Positions 51,790-61,463 of a stretch of 64,000 nt of DNA are shown here, piece by piece. Position numbers and translations under genes: made by a program. The stretch is from Pararge aegeria. Lineage: Eukaryota > Arthropoda > Insecta > Lepidoptera > Nymphalidae. Position 1 is the first letter of the stretch, and each line of letters starts with the position of its first letter. Location: contig NC_053204.1 in NCBI RefSeq assembly GCF_905163445.1, positions 6,455,501 through 6,519,500 of the forward strand, written 5' to 3'. The notes beneath the pieces are model-generated. The model saw nothing but the letters and a program-made list of their open reading frames with translations. It did not search any database and was not told the origin of the DNA.

Positions 51790-52040
51790 GAGGAATACCA
51801 TGCTTATTTCTGCCGCTAAGCAGCATTGTAGCAATGCTGTGTTCAAGTCTGTAGGCATGGGTTACCGGTGTTATTACAGGCACATGATCTATTTACCTCT
51901 GACTCAGGTGGATGGACACAGTAGGACGTGTTCCTTGCGTCCAAGGCACGCCAGTGTTGCCCTGTGTAGGTAATGGTTTACCACATACAATCAGGGGCCA
52001 TCAGCTTGGCCTGCCAGTTCTTACTATGCTGATTAATATA
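51790..52040 (+). repeat. GTTCCGGTCTGAAG family copy, long form
   Basis: CCATGCTTATTTCTGCCGC, GCAGCATTGTAGCAATGC, GGTGTTATTACAGGCACATG, AATCAGGGGCCATCAGC and TTGGCCTGCCAGTTC. It extends the short copy at 570. Confidence 0.65.
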
Positions 52041-52164
52041 ATAAATGTGAAAGTGTGTTTGTTTCTTTATCAGTTTGTCTGTTGGTTTGCCATTGGCTAG
52101 TTGGCTAATAACTTGGCAGCCAATACACTTGAATATTGCAACAAAGTTAGTTAAAAGCACGGAG

Positions 52165-52500
52165 AGTAAGATCATCATCATATCATATCAACCCATCATC
52201 AGCCCACAGGGTACGGACCTCCTCCCACAATGAGAAGCGGTTAAGGCCGTCCACCACGCTGGCCTAGTCTGGATTGGTGGAGTACACACACCTTTGAGAA
52301 CATTATGGAGAACGCACAGGCATGCTGTTTTCCTCACGAAGTTTTCCCACACCGTTGAAACAAGTGATATTTTAATTACTTAAAACGCACATAACTTTGA
52401 AAAGATAGAGGTTGGGCTGTGATTCGAACTCGGCCCCCGATAGTGAAGTTGAGCTCCTACCCACTGGTATATCACCGCTTACTGGGCTATCACCGAGAGT
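52165..52500 (-). mobile_element. SINE-B, full length
   Basis: ATCATCATATCATATCAACC (tail), GGTTAAGGCCGTCCACCACG, ACACACACCTTTGAGAAC, AAAACGCACATAACTTTG, GTGATTCGAACTCGGCCCC (B-box inverse) and ATATCACCGCTTA (A-box side inverse). Confidence 0.88.
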
Positions 52501-52609
52501 ATGAGTAGAAACCAGTGATAACTCGGATTAAGAAAACTGACAAATTGATAATCGGTTTAGCTGTTCTAATGAGTGGCCTTCATATATACCTACCAGAGAG
52601 AAGATCCTT

Positions 52610-52830
52610 GTACTAGTTATTGATTGCCATATCAAAAATAACTCTGCTTTGACAAGAGCAAGCGAGAAAGGAATTTAATTTTAGACCTACAGCTTTAGTA
52701 CAAGATTCGCAATCGAGGAATCATTTTTGAGTATGGAGTACATGAACATCGGATTGCATTAAAACTCAAATTCGCCTAGAATTCTATAGCTCGGCCTTTT
52801 GGCAGAACGATTTTAACGAACGATAGTAGG
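52610..52830 (+). repeat. TTCACG module family, diverged copy
   Basis: AACTCTGCTTTGACAAGAGC, GCAATCGAGGAATCATTTTT, AAATTCGCCTAGAATTC and TTTTGGCAGAACGATTTTA follow the module order. Confidence 0.45.
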
Positions 52831-52834
52831 TCCA

Positions 52835-53705
52835 TTATTCAAAAATTCAAAATTTAAAATTCTTTTTTTTCAAATAGGCCTAATATAAGCACTTTTGAAA
52901 GGTCAAGTCTGTCTGTGTGTAGTGACTCTACCACCGGTTCGGAAGGCAGATTCTACCGAGACGAAGCCGGCAAGAAACTCAGCAGTTGCTCTTTTCCAAC
53001 ATAAAAAATTTACATTTTACATTTTAACCATCTTTTTTATCTTGTGAGAGATGAAAGCGGAGCCGGATGCTTCCAAGCAACCTTGTCATTAAGAAATTCA
53101 TCAATTGTATAATAACCTCGATGTAATAAATGTGTTTTAACACATTCTTTAAACTTATGCATTGGTAGGTCCAAAATTACCTTAGGAATCATATTATAAA
53201 AGCGTATACTCAGTCCCACAAATGACTTCTGCACCTTTCGCAGACGATATGCAGACGTCACTAATTTATGACCATTTCTTGTATGTCGACTGTTTATATC
53301 CACTTTTTGTTTATAAAGACTAATATGTTGTCTTACAAATACTATATTGTTATGAATATATTGTGAGGCTACCGTAAGCATACCTATTTTTTTAAATTTT
53401 TCACGGAGGGATTCACGTGATTTAAGTTTATATATTGACCGTACAGCTCTTTTCTGCAATATGAATTTGGTTTCAATATCAGCAGCTTTGCCCCATAATA
53501 AGATCCCGTAAGACATCACACTATGAAAGTACGCAAAGTAAAGATGTAAACATGTCTTGCTGTTTCTACGTCAGTAATCTGTCTAATTTTCCTGACGGCG
53601 TAGGCAGCCGAGCTTAGCTTACCTGCTAGTGTATCTATATAAGTACCCCACTGAAGCTTACAATCCAAGGTCATGCCCAGAAAAACTGTGGAATCTTCCA
53701 TAGTT
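52835..53705 (-). mobile_element. LINE-X, longest copy
   Basis: Two minus frames meet near 53516-53545: upstream STVFLGMTLDCKLQWGTYID, SAAYAVRKIRQITDVETARH; downstream (53037-53519) MMSYGILLWGKAADIETKFI, LQKRAVRSIYKLKSRESLRE, IGMLTVASQYIHNNIVFVRQ, GLSIRFYNMIPKVILDLPMH and AWKHPAPLSSLTR. A single frameshift separates them. The copy covers the region after the RT active site plus the 3' UTR and an AAATTCAAAA tail (inverse). The RT core is missing. Confidence 0.9.
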
Positions 53706-53859
53706 CAATACTCAAAAATGACTAATCGATCGCGAGACAGCAAATCTTGTACTAAGATTACCTTGCCTTCTAAGTAAAATGGACTGACACTAGTCTAAGA
53801 GTTGCAAATTCGGTACTACTAATTTTTATTTTACCACGAAGACTTCCTGTAGAATTGTG

Positions 53860-54060
53860 GACAAATTTGAGCTTTAGTCCAATACACATACGTTCAATTT
53901 TACTCTGAAATTTTAACGTTTCGATTCTCGAAAACGACTTTACGCATGCGAGCTTATTAATCTCGTAATGACAGGGAATCGTATGATCCCTCCGACCGAC
54001 TCCCCCTTTTACCCGCATATAAAACGTTATTCGTTAAACTACTGCAAATAAAGGAATAAA
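53860..54060 (-). repeat. TTCACG module family, minus copy
   Basis: GACAAATTTGAGCTTTAGTCC, CGATTCTCGAAAACGACTTT and ACCCGCATATAAAACGTTA are inverse or outer parts of the module. Confidence 0.45.
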
Positions 54061-54061
54061 A

Positions 54062-54460
54062 CTGTATTTCAATTCATGTCAAATATTGACCTGTTTCATG
54101 CAAATACAGAATTTGGATCAGAATAAAATACTCAAATTTTAAAACCGCTCACCGAAATCCTTTAAAATATTTATCCATCAGGTAGCATTTAAACGTTAAA
54201 CCTCGTTTCTACATTGAACATAAGTATAAGGTAATAACCTAAGGTAAGTGCCTTATTAAAAGTTTATTTTTCACGAAAAATGTTAATGTCATTATATAAA
54301 TTCTACACATAGGTATGTATAAATTCTTTTGCTATCAGATTCTGGTTTTTCTATGAACACAAGCACAATGTATTTTTTGCAAGAGAGCATAAAAAGCTCT
54401 TTCGGTATGATTAATTATTTAGTATAAAAAATACTTTATGACAATTGAATAATAATTTAT
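54062..54460. other. unannotated spacer
   Basis: AT-rich, no feature. Confidence 0.3.
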
Positions 54461-54467
54461 TTATTAT

Positions 54468-54720
54468 TCAATATCAACCCATTACGGGCCCACTACACGG
54501 CACGGGTCTCCTCATACAATGAGAAGGGTTGAAGGCCGTAGTCCACCACGCTGGCCCAGTGCGGAATGGTGAACTCCACACACCTTTAAGAACATTTTGT
54601 TTTCCTTTACTGTGAAGCGAGTGAGTTTTTAATTCCTTAAAACGCACGTAACTTAGAAAAGTTAGAGGCGCGTGCTGGGATTCGAACTCGTCCCCCCGAA
54701 AGTAAAGTCGAGCGTATTTA
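54468..54720 (-). mobile_element. SINE-B, full length
   Basis: ATCAACCCATTACGGGCCC, GGTCTCCTCATACAATGAG, GGCCCAGTGCGGAAT, ACACACCTTTAAGAAC and GCGTGCTGGGATTCGAACTC (B-box inverse). Confidence 0.85.
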
Positions 54721-55009
54721 ATATTGCATTAAGATATTTTCCATATCACTTTCCAAAAGTAGAAACATTTATCTTATATTATATTAGTTAAAATTAATTC
54801 AAAGGAAGTTTTCCTTTTGTTTTCCGTTGAAGGAGATGAAACTTTAAGTCGAGGTTAACTGAAGCCGAAATGTACAAAGGGATGTCTATCACGGAGCTAA
54901 GTTTCGAACACAGAACTATCTCCCGTATTCTCAAACGCTTTGCGTCATCTTGTTTCTATTATTTGATTGGTGGATTCTACACTATGCTTATTCTGAGATT
55001 GAAGCGACA

Positions 55010-55185
55010 AGCATCGAAAGGGTCTGTTACGATATCGATTTCCCTTCGACACGTACAGCGTTTCCCTTCCACGTTTCTAATACGCAATGAAAAGATGTGG
55101 AACGCCTTTCCGGCTTCCATATTCTGCGCTGCCTATTATAACATGGGTTTCTGTAAATCAACAGCTCGAGTAGGAGTCCGACATT
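55010..55185 (+). mobile_element. LINE-Z-like C-terminal fragment
   Basis: The frame reads SISLRHVQRFPSTFLIRNEK, MWNAFPASIFCAAYYNMGF and CKS. It aligns with PRTRTKRFASSFLIRTARIW, NALPASIFPSSYNISTFKS near the C-terminus of the element at 61504-63627. Only about 45 codons remain. Confidence 0.65.
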
Positions 55186-55361
55186 GCGCTGCGTGTTTTG
55201 GAGCTCGGAGCTATCATTATTTCAATTATAGATAATGTTATCATAAAATCCTTCTTCCTCTACTAAGAAGGAGAATTGATACATAGTGAATCCTCTATGT
55301 CATTAAACGAAGATATGAACGCATGAAGTAGGGAGATTAAGTTGGATCAAGTTAAGTAGGA

Positions 55362-55600
55362 GATTGGATAGAAGCAAGCGTTTCTTTGCGGAAATCCATG
55401 ATATATTATGAAAATTAAGCTTAATTTGCTATACTCCTCGAAAAGCAGGAGAATCGTTATGGTGTAATTTATAATTTTTTCAATCCTTATACTCCGCACG
55501 AAACAGATATTCGGCAATGATCTACGCACGTTTCGCTCCGAAACCAGAGCATCCTCAGGAGATGTTGACTTTACAATGAATAATTGTTAAGTGAAGGAGA
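55362..55600 (+). repeat. GCTTAATTTGCTATACTCC family, longest copy
   Basis: GGAAATCCATGATATATTATG, TTAATTTGCTATACTCC, CTTATACTCCGCACGAAAC, GGCAATGATCTACGCACG, CAGAGCATCCTCAGGAG and TTGACTTTACAATG. It joins the two pieces seen separately at 13548 and 31415. Confidence 0.65.
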
Positions 55601-55974
55601 CATTATGTTGGTTAAGGATCTAGTAGTTATCTAGATACTATTTTTATGTAATTTAAGGAAAATCTGGTCTTGTGAACTCGCTGCTTCTGACGCTACAAAA
55701 CTCTTGAGTTATTATGGAACAACAAGGTTGGGGTCTTAGCATGTAGATGATCACGTGCCAGTTTTATTTAAGAAATTATGAAACCGTACGGGGAGGATCT
55801 TTAGGTTGGTTACAATATCCCGCTCCGCCTAATATTCTAGAGAGACTGTGAATTGTAGACAAGATTCAAGATGATTCAAGATCATCATGATGATGAAGAT
55901 GAATTTAAATTGAATTTTGGATATAAAATCTAAAGGGGAGGCTTTTTTTTTATTCCACTACAAGTTAACCCTTG
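55601..55974. other. unannotated spacer
   Basis: No feature. Confidence 0.3.
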
Positions 55975-55977
55975 ACT

Positions 55978-56155
55978 GCACCTGATGGCAGTCTAAGATG
56001 GTAGCGGGCCAACGTGTTAGAGAGTATAGAAGTCATACCCCTAATAAGTTTCTACGCGACATCGCATGGGAACACTAAATCGCTGAGCACGTCTTTGTCA
56101 GTAGGGTGGTGACTAGCCACGAACACCAGACCAGACCAGAGAAAAATACAAGAAT
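55978..56155 (-). mobile_element. SINE-C 3' half
   Basis: ACAAGTTAACCCTTGACTGC, GTCTAAGATGGTAGCGGGCC, CTACGCGACATCGCATGGG and CCAGACCAGACCAGAG run in inverse order. Confidence 0.8.
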
Positions 56156-56202
56156 TATAAATATAGTTGGCAGCAGCATTGTCTTCCAAAATGTATTTTT
56201 AT

Positions 56203-56460
56203 TCATGAGACAACCACAATTTCATATTTCAGTTGGCATGATCCTATGGTATACATTAATGGGATAAAACAATGCATTTTCAGCCAAAAATTAAATACAA
56301 GCTTAAAATATGGACAAATTGTACAACGCTTGTCGTCGACTCGAACGGCTTTACATAGCGGAAATTTGGCTCGTTGCCTACAAAGCCTCCGTCCGACGTG
56401 TTCGTCTAAATCCACGTTCGGAAAATCAATGGCGTCTCTGCGTCTAGTAAATAGTACTAT
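56203..56460 (-). CDS. unassigned Cys/Arg-rich open frame
   Basis: The minus frame from about 56460 reads RRRDAIDFPNVDLDEHVGRR, LCRQRAKFPLCKAVRVDDKR and CTICPYFKLVFNF, and continues AT-rich to 56203. The first 45 codons are CpG-rich like real coding sequence; the rest looks non-coding. TTACTAG or GACGCAG before AGACGCC could serve as acceptor. I recognise no domain. It lies downstream, on the same strand, of the Ser/Arg frame at 56747-56896, with a MITE between them. Confidence 0.25.
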   Translation of the reverse strand: MVLFTRRRDAIDFPNVDLDEHVGRRLCRQRAKFPLCKAVRVDDKRCTICPYFKLVFNFWLKMHCFIPLMYTIGSCQLKYEIVVVS

Positions 56461-56540
56461 GAGCTTAATTTATAGTAACATTTGTATCAATGAATGCAGT
56501 GGCGTTCATAAAATAGTTCGACCAGGGTAAGCATTATAGT

Positions 56541-56727
56541 CAGCGGCGTGCATTGAGGGTAGGGTACGCAGATGATATAAAATGAAGAAAATCTTTAATA
56601 CGAGTTATAAATACTTGAGGGTAGGCGTTTTATAACTTTTACGATGCCTATCTTTAAGTTTTTTATAACTCGTACTGGAGATTTTCATCATTTTATAACA
56701 TCTGCATACCCTCTATGCACGCCACTG
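56541..56727. mobile_element. hAT-type MITE, 187 bp, with 8-bp target duplication
   Basis: Ends CAGCGGCGTGCATTGAGGG and, inverted, CAGTGGCGTGCATAGAGGG. The 8 bases ATTATAGT stand on both sides (56533-56540 and 56728-56735). Same family as 43814-44019, with a small internal deletion in each arm. Confidence 0.92.
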
Positions 56728-56746
56728 ATTATAGTGTTTGACTCAA

Positions 56747-56896
56747 CTACGTTAATCCACAGTTTGGGATTCTACCCGACAACGCTTGTTTTTTACGGCG
56801 TCGCCTCTGGTCACTTTCATTGCTACTGGAGCTGGAACTCGACGAACTGAAACTCGTAGAAGATTTCCGCGATCTTTGTTTGCGTCCACGTGGCAT
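56747..56896 (-). CDS. short Ser/Arg-rich open frame
   Basis: ATG at 56896-56894 opens 49 codons: MPRGRKQRSRKSSTSF, a run of seven serines, NESDQRRRRKKQALSGRIP and NCGLT, then TAG. The basic and serine-rich composition is like a nuclear N-terminus (RS-like or nuclear-localisation type), and the serine run uses mixed codons (TCG, AGT, TCC, AGC), which is hard to explain as simple repeat DNA. I do not recognise the protein. The frame may be the first exon of a gene with a donor before the stop, or the start of a mobile-element protein. A MITE is inserted 12 bp past the stop. Confidence 0.35.
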   Translation of the reverse strand: MPRGRKQRSRKSSTSFSSSSSSSSSNESDQRRRRKKQALSGRIPNCGLT

Positions 56897-56975
56897 TTTG
56901 TAGACGTATTTATCCCACTTCTGATAAAAGATAATAGTAAAAAAATGATAAAAGATGATAGTATTCCAAAATGAG

Positions 56976-57021
56976 GTCCGTGTTTTGTTATAGGCCTATT
57001 GGCCTATAACAAAACACGGAC
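56976..57021. repeat. perfect hairpin, 21-bp arms, 4-nt loop
   Basis: GTCCGTGTTTTGTTATAGGC plus C, loop TATT, then the exact inverse. It ends where SINE-B begins. Confidence 0.93.
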
Positions 57022-57315
57022 GGATAAGAAGTGAAGTGGTGATAGCCCAGTGGGCAAGACTTCGACTTCACTTTCGGGGGGCGAGTTTAATCCCAGCACG
57101 CACCTCTAACTTTTCTACGTTATGTGCGTTTGAAGTAATTAAAATATCACTCGCTTCAACGGGGACGGAAAACATCATGAGAAAACCTGCATGACTGAGG
57201 TTCTACATAATGTTCTCAATGATGTGCGGACTCCACCAATCCGCACTGGGCCCTGTGTGGGCCACCGCTCTGTAGTGGGCCGGTGATGGGTTGATGTGAT
57301 GATGATGATGATAAA
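57022..57315 (+). mobile_element. SINE-B, full length
   Basis: GAAGTGGTGATAGCCCAGTG, GCGAGTTTAATCCCAGC (mutated B-box), AAAATATCACTCGC, CCAATCCGCACTGGGCC, GTAGTGGGCCGGTGATGGG and (GAT)n. Confidence 0.88.
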
Positions 57316-57411
57316 TACACATATTTACATACATATATCTATAATAAGTAACTAGCTATAAATATGCTTTGACAATACCGTATGATTATATAAATTATAC
57401 CGTAGTCCACC

Positions 57412-57478
57412 AGGCGTTGATCAAACCCGGCCCCTCGGTTAGGGATGCCGCAGTCCTGACAGTAGCTATCACCGCCCG
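57412..57478 (-). mobile_element. SINE-B head fragment
   Basis: GATCAAACCCGGCCCCTCGG and AGCTATCACCGCC are inverse B- and A-box sides. Confidence 0.55.
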
Positions 57479-57479
57479 C

Positions 57480-57854
57480 TTGCTTGCATTTGTGTTTCAT
57501 CATCAACATCAGAATCTATAACAATCCACTCTTGGCGCAAAAGCCTTTCCGAAACGGGAGGGTTTGCGATGCTGGGCTGACGGATTGGTGATCGCAGGAG
57601 AGGGTAGCTATCTCAGTTGTATTCCTTTGCGCTATGTTATACATTTGTCACCATCCCAATTCCCGTGGGTGTCGTACGAGGCAATTAAGCAATGGGAATT
57701 TGTGTTTAAGTTTTTAAAAAATAGAACGGTAAGCATGTATGAAATACAAACCGTGCATAACAGTGAATGAATTTAATCCTGAGTGGAAGTAAAGGAATTT
57801 GCAGACAGGAGGCGATGAGCATTCTCACATTCCTTGATCGCTTTCTGCGTTTGA
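57480..57854 (+). other. unassigned block, probably mobile-element derived
   Basis: AACGGGAGGGTTTGCGATGC, CATCCCAATTCCCGTGGGTG and TCGTACGAGGCAATTAAGC look like internal LINE sequence that I have met in other Lepidoptera. No frame is long enough to name. Confidence 0.3.
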
Positions 57855-57914
57855 AACCAGAATGCCTACGGTTTACACGTGTGTCTACACGTGTAAACCG
57901 TAGGCATTCTGGTT
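57855..57914. repeat. perfect hairpin, 28-bp arms, 4-nt loop
   Basis: AACCAGAATGCCTACGGTTT continues with ACACGTGT, loop GTCT, then the exact inverse. Confidence 0.95.
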
Positions 57915-57939
57915 ATTTATTAGGTACAAATTTGAACTG

Positions 57940-58095
57940 TACAGTATTTGCTCGCTTGCAATCGAGGGGTCGTTTTCGAGTATGGAAATACTCGAACATC
58001 GGTTTAAAATGGTTCTTATTTGCATTGAATCGAGCTCGAATTTGCCTACAATTCTTTAGCTCGGGCCTTTGACACAACGTTTGTAAAACAAAAAT
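57940..58095 (+). repeat. TTCACG module family, diverged copy
   Basis: GCAATCGAGGGGTCGTTTTC, GAGTATGGAAATACTCGAAC, CGAATTTGCCTACAATTC and ACGTTTGTAAAACAAAAATC. Confidence 0.5.
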
Positions 58096-58104
58096 CAGAC
58101 GTCG

Positions 58105-58235
58105 TATATGATTTACCGGGAAAAGAGCACCTGGGAGACCGAGGAAGAAGTGGTTCAACAATATAAAAGAGTGGACCGGACATCTATTCAGAATTGAAGA
58201 AGATGGCACATCATCGTACGATTTTCGGGCTGACT
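58105..58235 (+). mobile_element. RTE/BovB-like LINE C-terminal remnant
   Basis: One frame reads RAPGRPRKKWFNNIKEWTGH, LFRIEEDGT. R.RGRPR.RW.D.I.EWTG is a C-terminal signature of RTE/BovB-type LINE proteins. The end of the ORF is lost. Confidence 0.6.
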
Positions 58236-58239
58236 TCAA

Positions 58240-58585
58240 TACAAAGATACGCTTCGCTGTGGGACATTGTGATTCAATGATTGAGAAAAATATATAAAAA
58301 CAATCCTTGATGCGTGTTATATATCATGCTAAGATTTCAGCTCGATCAGTGCAAAACTTTTTGCAAACCAACATACCATTTTTATATGCCCACTAGTATG
58401 CATCGAAACCGGACCGCGGGTCGCGGGCTCCGCGGAGGGCTACCCGTGAGCTCGACTTACGTGGCCCACGCCATCATTCACGCATTGGCGGTCTCAGTGC
58501 ATTTACTAAACTTTGTAACAAAATAAATCCTAGTAAACCAGCAATAAGTTTAATTTCAATGCATAAACATTAATACAGTCCAAAT
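58240..58585. other. unannotated spacer with a GC-rich patch
   Basis: A GC-rich patch at 58410-58490 has no recognised frame. Confidence 0.3.
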
Positions 58586-58589
58586 TATA

Positions 58590-58760
58590 TATACACACAA
58601 CATATACCCACATAAATACTTATAAGTTATATAATATAGATAAACACCCAAACACTGAAAAACATGCATGTTCATAGCACAAACATTGTCGGGAATCAAG
58701 TCAAGCTCTTGGACTCAGAAAAAAGTGTTGCTGCCCACTGTGTTAGTCGGCCGTCGTAGT
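58590..58760 (-). mobile_element. SINE-A, 3'-truncated, degenerate
   Basis: AGATAAACACCCAAACACTG, GGGAATCAAGTCAAG (mutated B-box inverse) and CTGCCCACTGTGTTAGTCGG (A-box inverse). Confidence 0.75.
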
Positions 58761-58799
58761 ACGGGCAGCAGCGTCTTCTGAGCTAGTAAAATTTATGCC

Positions 58800-58905
58800 T
58801 ATTAGTACGATTTACTGCCCGCGTGCCCAGCATGGTGATTATGGCAAGCCCTCTCGTTGGGTGAGGTCCAGAGGAGGACTGCTGTAAGCTATTGACGATG
58901 ATACT
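58800..58905 (+). repeat. GCCCAGCATGGTGATTATGGC repeat tail
   Basis: TTACTGCCCGCGTGCCCAGC, ATGGCAAGCCCTCTCGTTG and GAGGAGGACTGCTG resemble a lepidopteran LINE 3' end usually closed by (GAT)n. Confidence 0.45.
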
Positions 58906-59149
58906 ACACAACACAACTAATACGTACATTCGTTCCACCATCTCAATTGAACATATAAGCCTTTACGAGTTGCCTTACTCAATTGTTCTTCATTAGGAAC
59001 GCTACGCACGGTTGGGATAATCAGAATGCGTGAAGCTTACCCGGATAATCCAATTTACAAGGCTATAATATTATAGTTTACTTACCGCTTGTTCTTTTTT
59101 GTTAACTTTTACGTGTCGGAAATTTTAACCTATATTTTTACAGTATATA

Positions 59150-59390
59150 CTAGTATCGGAGATAGCCTTGTGTTTAGGACTTCGGCTTCACTTTTGGGGG
59201 GCCGAGTTTGAATTCCACACAACTCTATTTTTCCGAGTTATGCGCGTTTAAAGCAATTAAAATATCACTTGCTTAAACGGTGTAAATAAACATCGTGAGG
59301 ACACGTATGCCTGAGAGTTCTCCATCATGTTCTCAAAGGCGTATGTCGTCCACAAATCCGCAATGGCCTTAGCCAACATTAACATATGTT
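59150..59390 (+). mobile_element. SINE-B, degenerate
   Basis: GGAGATAGCCTTGTGTTTAG (A-box side), GAGTTTGAATTCC (B-box mutated), GCGTTTAAAGCAATTAAAATA, ATCGTGAGGACACGTATGCC and GAGAGTTCTCCATC. Confidence 0.75.
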
Positions 59391-59559
59391 TTCTATTTGA
59401 ATTTACTTTTTATCATCAAGTTTTGTCCCTTTTCGTACTAAAAAGTATAAATTGTGATTGCTAAATCACTGTTAGTGGAACGTTTGAAAAATAAAAATCA
59501 TTATTACAGATTAAACAACTCTATAACGAGAATAATTATTATAGACTACAACTCACGAT

Positions 59560-59880
59560 CACGCCTACGCAACAGAAGTGTGGGTGGGACGACGGAGCTA
59601 CAATTTTATTTTTAAAACACCACCTACACGTATTTGCATCCGTAGCTTTAATTACGTGTTCAATATAGATATTAAAAAGAATGGGTGCTAAATGTCGTCC
59701 TTGGTTAATTCCCAAGTAGACAGTGTACTATTTACACTTTGCGAACCGTTTGCATTTTTAATTAAAACAGAGTAATAAGACGTCGAGGCACGTTCTGTTT
59801 TGATAGGATCTTCTGTAAACAGTTTCGCCTAACACAATCTAAAGCTTTACTATAATCCACAAAGCCTTAGGTGACTATAT
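59560..59880 (-). mobile_element. RTE/BovB-like reverse-transcriptase core remnant
   Basis: On the minus strand FVDYSKALDCVRRNCLQKIL, SKQNVPRRLITL is followed after a frameshift by GSQSVNSTLSTWE and then, in another frame, GINQGRHLAPILFNIYIEHV, IKATDANTCRWC. FVDYSKA.D is RT motif A, with its catalytic Asp; G..QG..L.P.LFNIY is motif B. The YADD motif would lie further downstream on the minus strand and is not found. Three frames are needed, so it is dead. Confidence 0.75.
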
Positions 59881-59884
59881 TTTT

Positions 59885-60764
59885 TCAATAAAATAATGAT
59901 TCAAGATTATGATAACCGTGGAAAAGGTATTTTAGGTAATTTGAAATTGTTAAAACAGTTAGAATGTTAAAATAATTAAATTTAATCTAGAATCCAGAGT
60001 CTGTCTAAAATTTTAAACTCAAGGGCTACTAGGTCACGTGGGATACTTATCATATTGTGATATTTGTCTTGTTTAAAAGTATATACATATGTATAAAATA
60101 AAATATCAATTGCCGTCCGCGTGAATTGGCTTGACCGATATAGATTTTTTTTGTTTACGGTCCTCGTTCAGTAGTAGTAGAACCTTTTGTGACAGATCTC
60201 AACGCGGCGACTAGTAACAGGGCACAAATTTGGAGTTTTTCGAATGTTTAATCGTTTTCCGATTATGAAACTTGCTCGTTAAACATGACCTCTACAACCG
60301 TATCGAAACCTATCCGTAAGTGCATAAACAAATTGGTATTAGTCGAGCTAACACCTAATTAAATAACCGCCGTAGCCCATTGAAACTAGAACTCTAACTT
60401 CAAAGTCGTAATGTTGACATTAGCTTGCTGAAGCTTGCCGTATTTGAGCATGCTAGTCGAAATTTACTGAGCCGATTTAGGGAATTAGAGGTGATTATTG
60501 TACATCGTGTATGAAACGTCGTGTCTAATCCCATTAAAGAGTACGCCGTGATGCGGCTTACGTGGATGCGGAAGTTCGTTATTGCCATACGTGATGAAAA
60601 TAATACCCTTAATGTTTTTGACGTGGCACAGAAAACATAAATATGTTCAGGATTACTGACGCACTCATTTACAATCTTTTCCGTGTCAGATAATTATTTG
60701 AAACGACCGCATTTCCGACTTTTTCCACTATTCTTAAATTCAAAATAGTTTATTTACAAAATTT
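59885..60764. other. unannotated stretch
   Basis: AT-rich with no coding or repeat signal that I can support. Confidence 0.35.
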
Positions 60765-61080
60765 TAGATTGTATGTGTGTGTGTGTATGTCTGTGGCTTA
60801 AAAGCGTAGGATGAGTATGCTTAGCTATGTTTGATGAAAATCGGTCCAAGATGGCCGCCGCAAAAAAATGGCAGTTTACTTATTGTTTACAGGTCATTAT
60901 GGGTATAAAATGAAAAAGCTTGATAAGAAAAATACTATGAATTATAACAAATTTCAAAATCAAGATGGCCGCCACCAAAAAAGGGCCAATTAATTTTTTT
61001 TCCCACATCTCCATCAATATGTGTACCAAATGCTAATAGAATAATGAACACAATATTGAAAGCCGGGGAGACTCTTAAAT
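60765..61080 (+). repeat. AAGATGGCCGCC family, two modules with short (TG)n
   Basis: GTATGTGTGTGTGTGTATG, CTGTGGCTTAAAAG, GGTCCAAGATGGCCGCCGC, TTATGGGTATAAAATG and a second CAAGATGGCCGCCACC with GTGTACCAAATGCTAATAG. Confidence 0.7.
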
Positions 61081-61084
61081 TTTG

Positions 61085-61424
61085 AAGTCAGTTAAAAATG
61101 AATGCAGGCTGAAAACGTTGTTAAGGCTTTGAATGACTCGCGCGTTACTGAGTTTGGCAGCTTGACAACGGCTTCATCGTAACGAATTCCGTTGGAAATT
61201 TCTGGAACGTAATTTTCGTCATAATTTGATATATTAATGGCTCTTTTTTAATATTTCGTGCCAATATTGTATATACTTACTTCGATCCGACTTTGGAACC
61301 TAGCAAAAAAAAACGCGACCTAAAATACTACATTGCAGTTCCATACACTTAGTAATTGTAGAAATTTTTGTGGCAGAGCTTCGCGGCACTTCATAATTCA
61401 GTAGCAATTGTTTACGTTCGCTAC
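61085..61424. other. spacer before LINE-Z
   Basis: GGCAGCTTGACAACGGC at about 61157 recurs as GGCAGCTTGACGACG at about 34850. Nothing else recognised. Confidence 0.35.
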
Positions 61425-61463
61425 TTTTTTTTTTTTTTTTTTTTTTATATTTATAGACGAGCG

